Assembly (NCBI GenBank): GCA_039810045.1
Contig: JBDHWF010000072.1
Coordinates: forward strand, 1 to 20,802
Direction of reading: 5' to 3'
DNA length: 20,802 nucleotides
Source: CADCWN01 sp039810045
Lineage (GTDB): Bacteria; Chloroflexota; Chloroflexia; Thermomicrobiales; CADCWN01
The position numbers were made by a program, and so were the translations under genes. This document shows, one piece after another, positions 7,864 through 14,084 of this stretch. Positions within the stretch are counted from its first letter, which is position 1. Each line of letters begins with the position of its first letter. The notes beneath the pieces were generated by a model. That model saw only the letters and a program-made list of their open reading frames with translations. It was not told where the DNA came from and ran no database searches.

Positions 7864-8088
7864 TTAATCCCAATGACCACCGAAATCGTATTCGTGGGCG
7901 CTCTCACGCCATCGTCGCTTCGGCTGCTCCTCCCCAACAGCCGTTGAGTCCTGGGGGCCGAAATCGTACTCATGGGCGCTGCCGCGCCAGGGTCGCCTGC
8001 GGCCATACGCTGGCGTGGTGTCTCCCGTGGATTGCTCGTCAAGCGCGCCAGGGGTTACTTGTTGCTGTTCTTCCGCACTACGCTTCAT
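7864..8088 (-). CDS. Small protein with duplicated WRxSAHEYDFG motif, first gene of the ilv operon
   Basis: This is an unrecognised 74-aa hydrophilic protein. A perfect ribosome binding site, AAGGAGG, ends five bases before the ATG. The motif W-R-x-S-A-H-E-Y-D-F-G occurs at residues 34-44 and again at 60-70, preceded by Arg-rich stretches. In the DNA copies the SAHEYDFG block differs at three bases (CAT/CAC, GAG/GAA, GGC/GGT), all silent third positions. This strongly supports the reading frame. The protein has only two Val, one Leu and no Ile. It has no signal peptide or membrane segment and looks largely disordered. It lies after the attenuator terminator and 57 bases before ilvB, so it should be made when BCAA-tRNAs are scarce. 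No function is assigned. Confidence 0.75.
   Translation of the reverse strand: MKRSAEEQQQVTPGALDEQSTGDTTPAYGRRRPWRGSAHEYDFGPQDSTAVGEEQPKRRWRESAHEYDFGGHWD
7879..7988 (-). repeat. Imperfect direct repeat inside the small ilv-operon protein gene
   Basis: Two copies of about 32 bases (near 7879-7910 and 7957-7988) are offset by 78 bases, exactly 26 codons. They encode the two WRxSAHEYDFG motifs. The differences within SAHEYDFG are synonymous, suggesting an old duplication kept under protein-level selection. Confidence 0.8.
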
Positions 8089-8138
8089 CCGATCCTCCTT
8101 GATCTTCCGCTCCTAGCTCCGTTGCCCAGGAGATGCAG

Positions 8139-8164
8139 AAAAGCCTCCCCATCGCTTGGGAGGC
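8139..8164 (-). terminator. Attenuator terminator of the ilv operon (regions 3:4)
   Basis: On the minus strand GCCTCCC (8158-8164) pairs with GGGAGGC (8143-8149) around an 8-base loop and is followed by TTTT (8139-8142) and CTG. G-U pairs can extend the base. It lies between the leader peptide stop (8197) and the first full gene (start 8088). Its 5' arm is also the target of the antiterminator, so it is conditional rather than constitutive. Confidence 0.85.
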
Positions 8165-8216
8165 CCGTTCCATCGTCCTTGCTTTTTCCGTTTGCCTTAC
8201 CGTTCGCCTCCCAAGC
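8154..8216 (-). promoter_or_regulatory. Antiterminator pairing of the ilv leader (regions 2:3)
   Basis: The leader segment GCTTGGGAGGC (8206-8216) is a perfect 11-base complement of GCCTCCCAAGC (8154-8164), which holds the 5' arm of the terminator. The two structures exclude each other. A competing upstream pairing also exists: GCCTCC at 8238-8243, within the control codons, pairs with GGAGGC of region 2. This gives the classical 1:2, 2:3, 3:4 layout. Region 2 lies seven bases before the leader stop codon, so a ribosome finishing the peptide would cover it and release the terminator. Confidence 0.82.
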
Positions 8217-8319
8217 ACCTATCCCCTCCCGTAAGGAGGAGGCTAATAAGGACGACGACGATAATGGGCGTCGGCAGATGCAGTTGTCCAAATCGGCGTA
8301 GCGTACTCATCAGGCGCAT
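8197..8319 (-). CDS. ilvL: ilv leader peptide with IIVVVLISLLL control codons
   Basis: This is a 40-codon reading frame (ATG 8319, TAA 8197-8199) in the ilv operon leader. Residues 19-29 read I-I-V-V-V-L-I-S-L-L-L (8233-8265), so ten of eleven codons specify branched-chain residues. This is the hallmark of a multivalent BCAA attenuation peptide, comparable in role to enterobacterial ilvL. A second in-frame ATG at codon 4 (8308-8310) would give 37 aa; a GGAG lies 2 or 11 bases before the two ATGs respectively. The peptide is expected to act through its translation and not as a protein. A ribosome stalled on the control run leaves region 2 (8206-8216) free to form the antiterminator. The start choice is less certain than the function. 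Confidence 0.85.
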   Translation of the reverse strand: MRLMSTLRRFGQLHLPTPIIVVVLISLLLTGGDRCLGGER

Positions 8320-8358
8320 GGCTCCGGCTAGTGCGAAACAGCGTTCGGTACTGCAGTC

Positions 8359-8387
8359 ATAGTACAAGCCAGATCCTATGCTGTCAA
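8359..8387 (-). promoter_or_regulatory. Sigma-70-type promoter of the ilv operon
   Basis: On the minus strand the -35 box is a perfect TTGACA (8382-8387). A 17-base spacer follows, then the -10 box TACTAT (8359-8364; four of six to consensus). The expected transcription start is near 8352, about 33 bases before the leader peptide ATG. It gives a leader of about 264 nt to the first full gene. Confidence 0.75.
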
Positions 8388-8407
8388 CCCTAATCGCAGA
8401 AATCTCA

Positions 8408-8465
8408 GGGCAAACGGATCGCCACCGTGCGTATACACCGTTCAGCCAAACGATCCGTTTGTCCC
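8408..8465. repeat. Long inverted repeat upstream of the ilv promoter
   Basis: CAAACGGATCG (8411-8421) and CGATCCGTTTG (8451-8461) are perfect 11-base complements, with flanking GGG and CCC extending the pairing past one unpaired base. The inner gap is 29 bases and the arms are offset by 40 bp. It lies 31 bases after the stop of the molybdopterin gene and about 20 bases before the ilv -35 box. No T-run follows on the minus strand. It could terminate the upstream gene or be a two-site operator for the ilv promoter. Confidence 0.6.
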
Positions 8466-8496
8466 TGGATTGTCCAAGAGCAAGCCCGAAGGCCGT

Positions 8497-9051
8497 TCAC
8501 CGCGTCGCATCTTCCAGGCTATCTGCCTCGGCAGGGGCCAAGCCCGCCCGCGCCCGCGCGATCCGCTCTCCACTCGGATCGCCCGCCTCCGCCGCCAGTT
8601 CGATGCGGCTCACCCACTTGACGCTGGAGTAGCACGCCCCGCCGGGAACGACCAACCGCCACGGCGCGCCAGACTCCGCCGTCAGTGGCTGCCCGTTCAG
8701 TTCATCGCACAGGAGTGCCGCCGCTGCCACGTCGCGGGGAAGCGGTACGGCGTAGCCGCCCGCGCACACACGCACGTAGCGTGCTGTTGGCGATGGATCA
8801 GCCAAGGCAAGGAGATCGGTGAGGCGAATCCCCCGCCAGTGCTGCTCTGGCGCGGACCACCCTTCCTCACAAGTGAAGTCCTCGATCAGGTCGGCGCGCG
8901 GCAAGTCAGCCAGGGCGGCGGCGGTAAGGGCGCGGGGCCGGGCCACCAGCCCCTCGATACGAAGCGTCGCCGTCGGGCGCTCTGCACGCCGCACCGCTGC
9001 CGCAGGGACGGCATGAATTGGCAAGCCTGCGCTGGGTGTCCTCTCTATCAT
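8497..9051 (-). CDS. Short molybdopterin-dependent oxidoreductase (sulfite oxidase/YedY-like domain)
   Basis: The 184-aa protein matches the molybdopterin-binding fold of the sulfite oxidase superfamily. It shows IEGLVARPRALT near the start. The likely metal-ligand cysteine is Cys61 in FTCEEGWSAPEQHWRGI, followed by LTDLLALA, then YVRVCAGGYAVPLP, and a late GAPWRLVVPG...KWVSRIEL segment. No Tat signal, membrane segment or heme/dimer domain is present, so it appears cytosolic and reduced to the cofactor domain. The ATG at 9051 has AGGGAGG six bases upstream; an ATG at 9054 is an alternative. The substrate is unknown. It is transcribed alone, divergently from the Uma2 gene. Confidence 0.85.
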   Translation of the reverse strand: MIERTPSAGLPIHAVPAAAVRRAERPTATLRIEGLVARPRALTAAALADLPRADLIEDFTCEEGWSAPEQHWRGIRLTDLLALADPSPTARYVRVCAGGYAVPLPRDVAAAALLCDELNGQPLTAESGAPWRLVVPGGACYSSVKWVSRIELAAEAGDPSGERIARARAGLAPAEADSLEDATR

Positions 9052-9101
9052 CATCAACCTCCCTGGGCGCTACCGCCGCTGTCAAGCTCTCCTTATCTTC
9101 C

Positions 9102-9130
9102 ATTCTACCGTCGGCCCCAGCAGGGCACAA
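9102..9130 (-). promoter_or_regulatory. Candidate promoter of the molybdopterin oxidoreductase gene
   Basis: On the minus strand the -10 box TAGAAT (9102-9107; five of six) is preceded by a 17-base spacer and TTGTGC (9125-9130; a half match to -35). The gene start lies about 50 bases downstream. The spacing is good and the -35 is weak. Confidence 0.4.
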
Positions 9131-9178
9131 TCCGCGCTGTGTCGTGGCGAAATATCCACCCAGCGAGTGCTGGCTGGA

Positions 9179-9187
9179 TGCTATACT
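9179..9187 (+). promoter_or_regulatory. Candidate extended -10 promoter of the Uma2 gene
   Basis: TGCTATACT is an extended -10 element (TG-N-TATACT, five of six to TATAAT) about 40 bases before the Uma2 ATG. No clear -35 box is seen, which extended -10 promoters can lack. Confidence 0.4.
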
Positions 9188-9227
9188 TGACGGAGCACCA
9201 AACCGATCAGCGAGAGCGAGGTTGCCG

Positions 9228-9959
9228 ATGAGTCTAACCACGATTCGCCCACTCGGGCCAGAATACGCTGCCTTCACCGATGATACGGAGGACTCAGTTG
9301 TGGGAAGCACGTACCACCAGGACGCGATTACGGTGCTTTCCACCAGCCTGAAAGCCTGTGGCCCTGGCCGTGGGTTGCCCTGGTATATCGGCAACCAACT
9401 CCGCATCATCCTGCCGCGTGTCAACAACCGCCCGCTCAATCTCTCCCCCGATATTCTCATCCACCCCACACTCGGCAACCTGGGGAATCGCGAACGGTTG
9501 GACACCGTCACCGAAGGGGCTCCCGCCCTGGTCATTGAAGTCGCCAGCCCTTCCACCTACGAGGACCGCGACCTGCAGGACAAGCGTGACATTTACGCCC
9601 ACAGCGGGATCGCGGAATATCTCGTCTTTGACGCCACCGCCGCGCTGATTCCGGCGGTCCTGGTGGGCTGGCAATTAGGGCTGGATGGTCGCTACCAGCC
9701 CTGGGTCGCCAATGCTGCTGGTCGCTGGCAGAGCCGTTTAGGAATCGCCTTCCAACCACAGCGCCCATACCTGCGCGTCTATGATCAGGATGGCGTGCTG
9801 GTGCCCACCCACGAGGAGAACCAGGAATTGCGCCGTCAGGCAGAGACAGAACGCCGTCAGGCAGAGGCCCTGCTGCACGAGCGCGAGCAGCAGTTGGCCG
9901 AACGCGACGCCCAACTTGCCGCGCTAGAAGCCGAATTGCGGCGATTACGCGGCGAATAG
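9228..9959 (+). CDS. Uma2-family PD-(D/E)XK nuclease-fold protein with coiled-coil tail
   Basis: The 243-aa protein belongs to the Uma2 (DUF820) family, whose biological role is unsettled and which is often present in many copies in Chloroflexota and Cyanobacteria. Candidate catalytic residues of the PD-(D/E)XK fold are Asp75 in SPDILI, Glu104 in ALVIEVASPST and Lys119 in LQDKRDIYAHSGIAEY. After about residue 197 a charged Gln/Glu/Arg-rich coiled coil runs to the end. It contains a tandem RRQAE repeat whose DNA copies (CGCCGTCAGGCAGAG) are identical. The ATG at 9228 follows a weak GAGG; upstream in-frame codons lack family similarity. DNA cleavage is inferred from the fold only. Confidence 0.85.
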   Translation: MSLTTIRPLGPEYAAFTDDTEDSVVGSTYHQDAITVLSTSLKACGPGRGLPWYIGNQLRIILPRVNNRPLNLSPDILIHPTLGNLGNRERLDTVTEGAPALVIEVASPSTYEDRDLQDKRDIYAHSGIAEYLVFDATAALIPAVLVGWQLGLDGRYQPWVANAAGRWQSRLGIAFQPQRPYLRVYDQDGVLVPTHEENQELRRQAETERRQAEALLHEREQQLAERDAQLAALEAELRRLRGE

Positions 9960-10026
9960 TCACCTTCCAACCCCGAACAGCGACACACAGCCACTACCGC
10001 TGAACCACCACATCACCGCTGCCCAA

Positions 10027-10035
10027 TGGTATGAT
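10027..10035 (+). promoter_or_regulatory. Candidate extended -10 promoter of the lipid cluster
   Basis: TGGTATGAT gives TG-N-TATGAT (five of six to consensus) about 60 bases before the acyl-CoA dehydrogenase ATG. The -35 position reads ACCACA, a weak match. It is the best promoter-like site in the gap after the Uma2 gene. Confidence 0.4.
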
Positions 10036-10095
10036 TAAGGCAACCACACGGCCTGCCAGCAAACACCGTTGCCGCTCACTGATGGAGGGAATGCG

Positions 10096-11340
10096 ATGAA
10101 CTTTGATCTCACTGCCGAGCAAGTTCACTGGCGTGATCTGGCGCGGGCGTTCGCCCAGCGTGTCATCAGGCCACAGGCCACCAAGCTTGACCGTGAGCAA
10201 CAGTTCCCCTACGAGATCGTGCAGGAAATGGCGCAGCATGGCCTGCTGGGGCTGACCTTACCGCAGGAGTATGGGGGGACTGGCGGCGATTTTGTCACCT
10301 ACTGCCTCGCCTTGGAGGAAATCAGCCGCGCCGATACTTCCGTGGGAATTACGATGGAGGCCCACGTATCGCTGGGCTGTGCGCCATTCGTCGCCTTTGG
10401 TACGCCTGAACAACAGGCCCAATTCCTCCCTCAAACGGCTAGCGGGCAACGCCTCTGGGCCTTCGGGCTGACCGAGGAAACAGCGGGCACCGACGCTGGC
10501 GGCACCGCCACCACCGCCGAACTGGTTGACGGCCAATGGGTGATCAATGGCGCGAAGCGGTATATCACGAACGGCAGCACCACCATCACCGCTGGCGTCA
10601 CGATCATCGCTCGCACTGGCACCCGCGCTGATGATCGCCCCGAACTCTCCGCGATCATCGTGCCGCAGGAGACACCGGGCTTCACCCGTGGCCCCGCCTA
10701 TGAAAAAGTGGGCTGGCGGGCGTCGAACCAAAGCCCCCTCTACTTCAACGATTGCCGCGTTCCTGAACGGTATCTGCTCGGCGCACGCGGGGCTGGCTTC
10801 CGCCAGTTCCTACAGATCCTCGATGCGGGGCGGGTGGCTGTTGGCGCGCTCTCGGTTGGCCTCGCCCAAGCCTGTCTTGATGAGGCACTCGCCTACGCGC
10901 CGCAGCGGCAGCAGTTTGGCCGCCCGATCACTGACTTCCAGGCCATTCAGTTCAAACTGGCTGATATGGCGATGGAGATTGAGTTAGCCCGAACCATGGT
11001 GCTCAAAGCCGCCTGGATGAAAGACCAGGGCCGCCCCTACAGCCGTGAGGCCAGTATGGCGAAAGTCTTCGCCTCCGAAACGGCGAAGCGGGCCGCCGAC
11101 CAATCGGCACAAATCCTCGGTGGGGCCGGGTTCATGGCTGACAGCGCGGCTGGCCGCTATTGGCGGCAGGTGAAGATCAACGAGATCGGCGAAGGAACCA
11201 GCGAGATCAATCGCCAGATCATCGGACGTAGCCTGCTCGCCAACCGTGAGCAGTTGTTAGCCGGAATCGTCACCGACACCACACCCGCGCCAGCCGCTGC
11301 CAGCGAGCATACCGCTGCTGCCAAAGCGGTCGCTGGTTAA
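10096..11340 (+). CDS. Acyl-CoA dehydrogenase
   Basis: This is an FAD-dependent acyl-CoA dehydrogenase that would introduce an alpha-beta double bond into an acyl-CoA and pass electrons to ETF. The protein is 414 aa, slightly longer than the usual 380 because of an Ala/Thr/Pro tail after about residue 390. Visible family segments are FGLTEETAGTDAG (FAD/substrate region), RYITNG, GRPITDFQAIQFKLADM, ILGGAGFM, and the catalytic Glu366 in GEGTSEINRQI. A GGAGGG ribosome binding site lies before the ATG. The alpha/beta hydrolase gene starts 15 bases after the stop, so it is likely the first gene of the lipid cluster. Chain-length specificity cannot be read. Confidence 0.93.
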   Translation: MNFDLTAEQVHWRDLARAFAQRVIRPQATKLDREQQFPYEIVQEMAQHGLLGLTLPQEYGGTGGDFVTYCLALEEISRADTSVGITMEAHVSLGCAPFVAFGTPEQQAQFLPQTASGQRLWAFGLTEETAGTDAGGTATTAELVDGQWVINGAKRYITNGSTTITAGVTIIARTGTRADDRPELSAIIVPQETPGFTRGPAYEKVGWRASNQSPLYFNDCRVPERYLLGARGAGFRQFLQILDAGRVAVGALSVGLAQACLDEALAYAPQRQQFGRPITDFQAIQFKLADMAMEIELARTMVLKAAWMKDQGRPYSREASMAKVFASETAKRAADQSAQILGGAGFMADSAAGRYWRQVKINEIGEGTSEINRQIIGRSLLANREQLLAGIVTDTTPAPAAASEHTAAAKAVAG

Positions 11341-11355
11341 TCACCCAGGAGGCTG

Positions 11356-12237
11356 ATGCCCACGATCTACCGCAGTCGAGCCGGAGAACGTGACCTGCTG
11401 GCCCAGTACGACGCTGCACTGCGCGCCTTGCCCCGCCCCACCGAGAGCCGCTTCGTGCCAACGCGCTCTGGACGGACACATCTGCTGATGATGGGGCGGG
11501 TAACAGCCCCACCGCTGCTCCTGTTACCGGGTGGCAACTTCCTCAGCCCGACTACGCTGGGCTGGTTTGCCCCGCTTGCCGCCACCTATCGACTCTATAC
11601 CCCCGACCTGCTGGGGCAACCGGGCCTCAGCGACGCCACCCCGCTTGCCACAAGCGGCGACGAACACGCCCGCTGGCTCACTGATCTGCTCGATCAACTG
11701 GCCCTGGGGCCGCTGCCAATCGTCGGGATTTCCTACGGTGGCGGGATGGCCCTACGGCTGGCGGGCTACGACCCAGCGCGCATCACGGCGCTGGGGTTAG
11801 TTGCCCCGGCTGGGTTGATCATGGGACCCATCGGTCCAATCGTGCGGCAGATTCTGCTGCCGATGCTGGCTTATCGCTGGCAGCCAACTGCCGCCCGCCT
11901 CGACCGCGCCACGCGCCCGCTACTCAGTGAACCAAACCCGCTGCTGGCAGAACAGATCGGCCTGATTTATCGGCACCTGCGCCTGCAAACAAGCCTGCCG
12001 CGCAACGCCACAGCGGAGGAATTGCGCCAGTTTGACGCGCCCACGCTGATCATCGCCAATGAATGCGACCCGTTCTTCCCTGCTGCACGCTTGCTCGCCA
12101 GGGCGCAGCAGATCATCCCGAATCTGGTAGAAACGATGACACTGCCGGGGCAAAGTCATATCGCCACTGCCGCGAACTTTGCCACAATCAACTCGACAAT
12201 CCTCGCCTTTCTCCAGCATGACGGTCGCCAACAATGA
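11356..12237 (+). CDS. Alpha/beta hydrolase
   Basis: This is a 293-aa alpha/beta-hydrolase. The nucleophile is Ser126 in GISYGGG, the acid is likely Asp238 in NECDPFFPA, and the base is His268 in PGQSHIA. The oxyanion region LLLLPGGNF is at about 54-62. No signal peptide is seen. The ribosome binding site AGGAGG lies just before the ATG, and the stop overlaps the start of the epimerase gene by four bases, implying translational coupling. By position it could play the role that OleB, also an alpha/beta-fold enzyme, plays in olefin synthesis. OleB belongs to the haloalkane-dehalogenase-like branch with an Asp nucleophile, and here it is Ser, so an esterase or thioesterase is at least as likely. 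Confidence 0.88.
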   Translation: MPTIYRSRAGERDLLAQYDAALRALPRPTESRFVPTRSGRTHLLMMGRVTAPPLLLLPGGNFLSPTTLGWFAPLAATYRLYTPDLLGQPGLSDATPLATSGDEHARWLTDLLDQLALGPLPIVGISYGGGMALRLAGYDPARITALGLVAPAGLIMGPIGPIVRQILLPMLAYRWQPTAARLDRATRPLLSEPNPLLAEQIGLIYRHLRLQTSLPRNATAEELRQFDAPTLIIANECDPFFPAARLLARAQQIIPNLVETMTLPGQSHIATAANFATINSTILAFLQHDGRQQ

Positions 12238-13217
12238 AGCTGTTGATTACTGGTGGTACGGGGTTTCTTGGCCGCTATCTCGGCAGGATGGCCCTTGATC
12301 AGGGCCATCAGGTCGCCCTCCTGGGCCGCGATTTCACCAGCGTAGGCGATCTACTGACAGCAGGAGCAACACCAGTCCGCGCTGACCTCCGCGACCACGC
12401 CGCCGTGGTTGCGGCCTGTGCTGGCGTGGAGGCCGTCATTCATGCGGGCGCACTCTCAGCGCCGTGGGGCCGCCGCGAGGATTTCTTCGCGATCAATGTG
12501 GGAGGCACCAAAGCGGTGCTTGCTGGCTGCCAGCAGCACGGCGTCGCCCGACTGGTCTACGTTTCTTCCCCCAGCGTCACCTTTGCCGGTCATGATCTGG
12601 TCAATCAGCCGGAGAATGCCCCACGCCCACCACAGTTCGCCTCGGTTTACTCCCTCACCAAAGCGCTCGGCGAAGATCGCGTCAACGAGGCACACGCAGC
12701 GGGACTCGCCACCGTGACCCTGCGTCCAAAGGCGATTTTCGGCCCCGGCGATAACGCACTACTACCGCGCCTGCTCGACGCCGCCCGCCGTGGGCGATTG
12801 TTCCAGATCGGCGATGGTCGAAACCGCGTCGATCTGACCTACGTGGAAAATGTCGCGCACGCCGCGCTCCTGGCCCTGGCTGCGCCCGCCGCCGTTGGTG
12901 GCACCTATACGATCACCAACGACGCCCATCCACTGCTCTGGGTCGTGATTCGCCTCGTACTGCGCCACCTTAGGTTATCTGCTAATCTCCGCCGTGTGCC
13001 ATTGGCAGCGGTGCTATTGGCAGCGACCGCCCTGGAAATTCGCGCCAGCCTGACCGGGCAGGAGCCACTCCTAACGCGCTACTCCGCCGCGATCCTTGCC
13101 CGTACCCAAACGTACGATACCACCGCTGCCCGTCGTGACCTCAGCTATACCCCAGTGGTTTCTTTAGCAGACGGAATCGAGCGCACTGTCGCTGCGCTAC
13201 AACGCCAAGGAGGCTGA
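12234..13217 (+). CDS. NAD(P)-dependent epimerase/3beta-HSD-like reductase (OleD-like)
   Basis: This is a 327-aa extended SDR. The nucleotide-binding GGTGFLG is at residues 7-13, an active-site serine lies in YVSSPSVTF (111-112), and Tyr139-x3-Lys143 are in VYSLTKALGED. RPKAIFGPGD and the late segment ending YDTTAARRDLSYTP resemble the 3beta-hydroxysteroid dehydrogenase/OleD branch rather than sugar-nucleotide epimerases. The likely reaction is reduction or oxidation of a long-chain beta-keto or beta-hydroxy group; this is inferred from the branch and the neighbours. It overlaps the upstream gene by four bases (ATGA), and the next gene starts four bases on. Confidence 0.87.
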   Translation: MKLLITGGTGFLGRYLGRMALDQGHQVALLGRDFTSVGDLLTAGATPVRADLRDHAAVVAACAGVEAVIHAGALSAPWGRREDFFAINVGGTKAVLAGCQQHGVARLVYVSSPSVTFAGHDLVNQPENAPRPPQFASVYSLTKALGEDRVNEAHAAGLATVTLRPKAIFGPGDNALLPRLLDAARRGRLFQIGDGRNRVDLTYVENVAHAALLALAAPAAVGGTYTITNDAHPLLWVVIRLVLRHLRLSANLRRVPLAAVLLAATALEIRASLTGQEPLLTRYSAAILARTQTYDTTAARRDLSYTPVVSLADGIERTVAALQRQGG

Positions 13218-13220
13218 CGA

Positions 13221-14084
13221 ATGCCCCCCACCTCGACCCCGCATCTGCAATGCCACCTGCTCGACACTGGCTATTGCCTGGCGTACGAAGCAATGGTGAT
13301 GCAGGGTGGACGGTTTCAGCAGATCGCCTGCCACGCCCCAGTCGCCCTGCTCCAGCATCCAGCGCATGGCTGGTTCCTCTTTGATACTGGCTACGCTCCA
13401 CGAATTTTCGAGAGCACAGAATCCTGGCCGAAACGCCTCTTTCGCTACGTTACCCCGCTGCGTCTCAACCCACGGCTGGCCACTGTCGCGCAATTGGGTG
13501 CGCTGGGCCTGACTGCCGACGATATACAAGCTGTTGTGATCTCCCATTTTCACGCCGATCACGTCGCTGGTCTGCACGATTTTCCCCGCGCCCGTCTGAT
13601 CGCCAGTCGCGCCGCCTGGGACGATCTCTGCGCCCGCCAGGGCTTTGCGGCGCTGACCAAAGGCTTCCTGCTCGACCTGATTCCCACTGACTTCGCCGCC
13701 CGCGCCACCCTGATCGACACGTTCGCTGGCCCCACACTCCCCGCCCTTGGCTCTACGCACGATCTCTTCGCTGATGGCTCGGCCCTGCTGATCCCCTTGC
13801 CCGGTCACGCCTGTGGGCAAATGGGGCTGCTGGTGCAAACCGACCGTGGCCCCATCTTGCTGGCTGCCGATGGTAGCTGGCTCACTCGCTCCTACCGCGA
13901 ACGCCGCCCGCCAGCGCGGTTCGCCGATCAGATCGCCCACGATCCCCAAGCATTGATCGAAACCCTCAATCGCCTGCACGACTTCGCGCTCGCCCGCCCC
14001 GATGTCGCCATCGTGCCGACCCACTGCGCCGAGGCATTGGGCCGTGAACTGCACCGCGAAGCCGCCGCCATCTCTGCGCCATGA
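13221..14084 (+). CDS. Metallo-beta-lactamase-fold hydrolase (lactonase-like)
   Basis: This 287-aa protein carries a complete dinuclear metal site: H109-x-H111-x-D113-H114 in SHFHADH, His196 in LPGHACGQMG, Asp217 in AADGSW, and His268 in VPTHCA. The layout resembles N-acyl-homoserine-lactonase-type hydrolases. There is no signal peptide. The ribosome binding site lies within the end of the preceding gene. Its stop overlaps the start of the adenylating enzyme by four bases (ATGA). The substrate is unknown; an ester, lactone or thioester intermediate of the surrounding lipid pathway is a reasonable guess. Confidence 0.88.
   Translation: MPPTSTPHLQCHLLDTGYCLAYEAMVMQGGRFQQIACHAPVALLQHPAHGWFLFDTGYAPRIFESTESWPKRLFRYVTPLRLNPRLATVAQLGALGLTADDIQAVVISHFHADHVAGLHDFPRARLIASRAAWDDLCARQGFAALTKGFLLDLIPTDFAARATLIDTFAGPTLPALGSTHDLFADGSALLIPLPGHACGQMGLLVQTDRGPILLAADGSWLTRSYRERRPPARFADQIAHDPQALIETLNRLHDFALARPDVAIVPTHCAEALGRELHREAAAISAP

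Noticed and set aside
7803..8042. A 79-aa minus-strand frame whose stop overlaps the ilvB ATG
   Set aside because: It would start at a TTG with no ribosome binding site. The repeat differences are silent in the 74-aa frame, which shows that frame is the coding one.
8085..8291. A 68-aa minus-strand frame overlapping the leader peptide in another frame
   Set aside because: It runs through the terminator hairpin and T-run, has no ribosome binding site and shows no recognisable features. The BCAA-rich frame accounts for the sequence.
8089..8350. T-box riboswitch in the ilv leader
   Set aside because: T-box leaders carry a conserved TGGNACCGCG-type sequence in the antiterminator. The closest match, ATGGAACGGG near 8163-8175 on the minus strand, lacks the core. 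The leader peptide and three-way pairing explain the region better.
13197..14054. A 285-aa minus-strand frame opposite the MBL hydrolase
   Set aside because: The sense frame has all metal-binding residues. The antisense product is low-complexity Gly/Gln-rich and unrecognisable.
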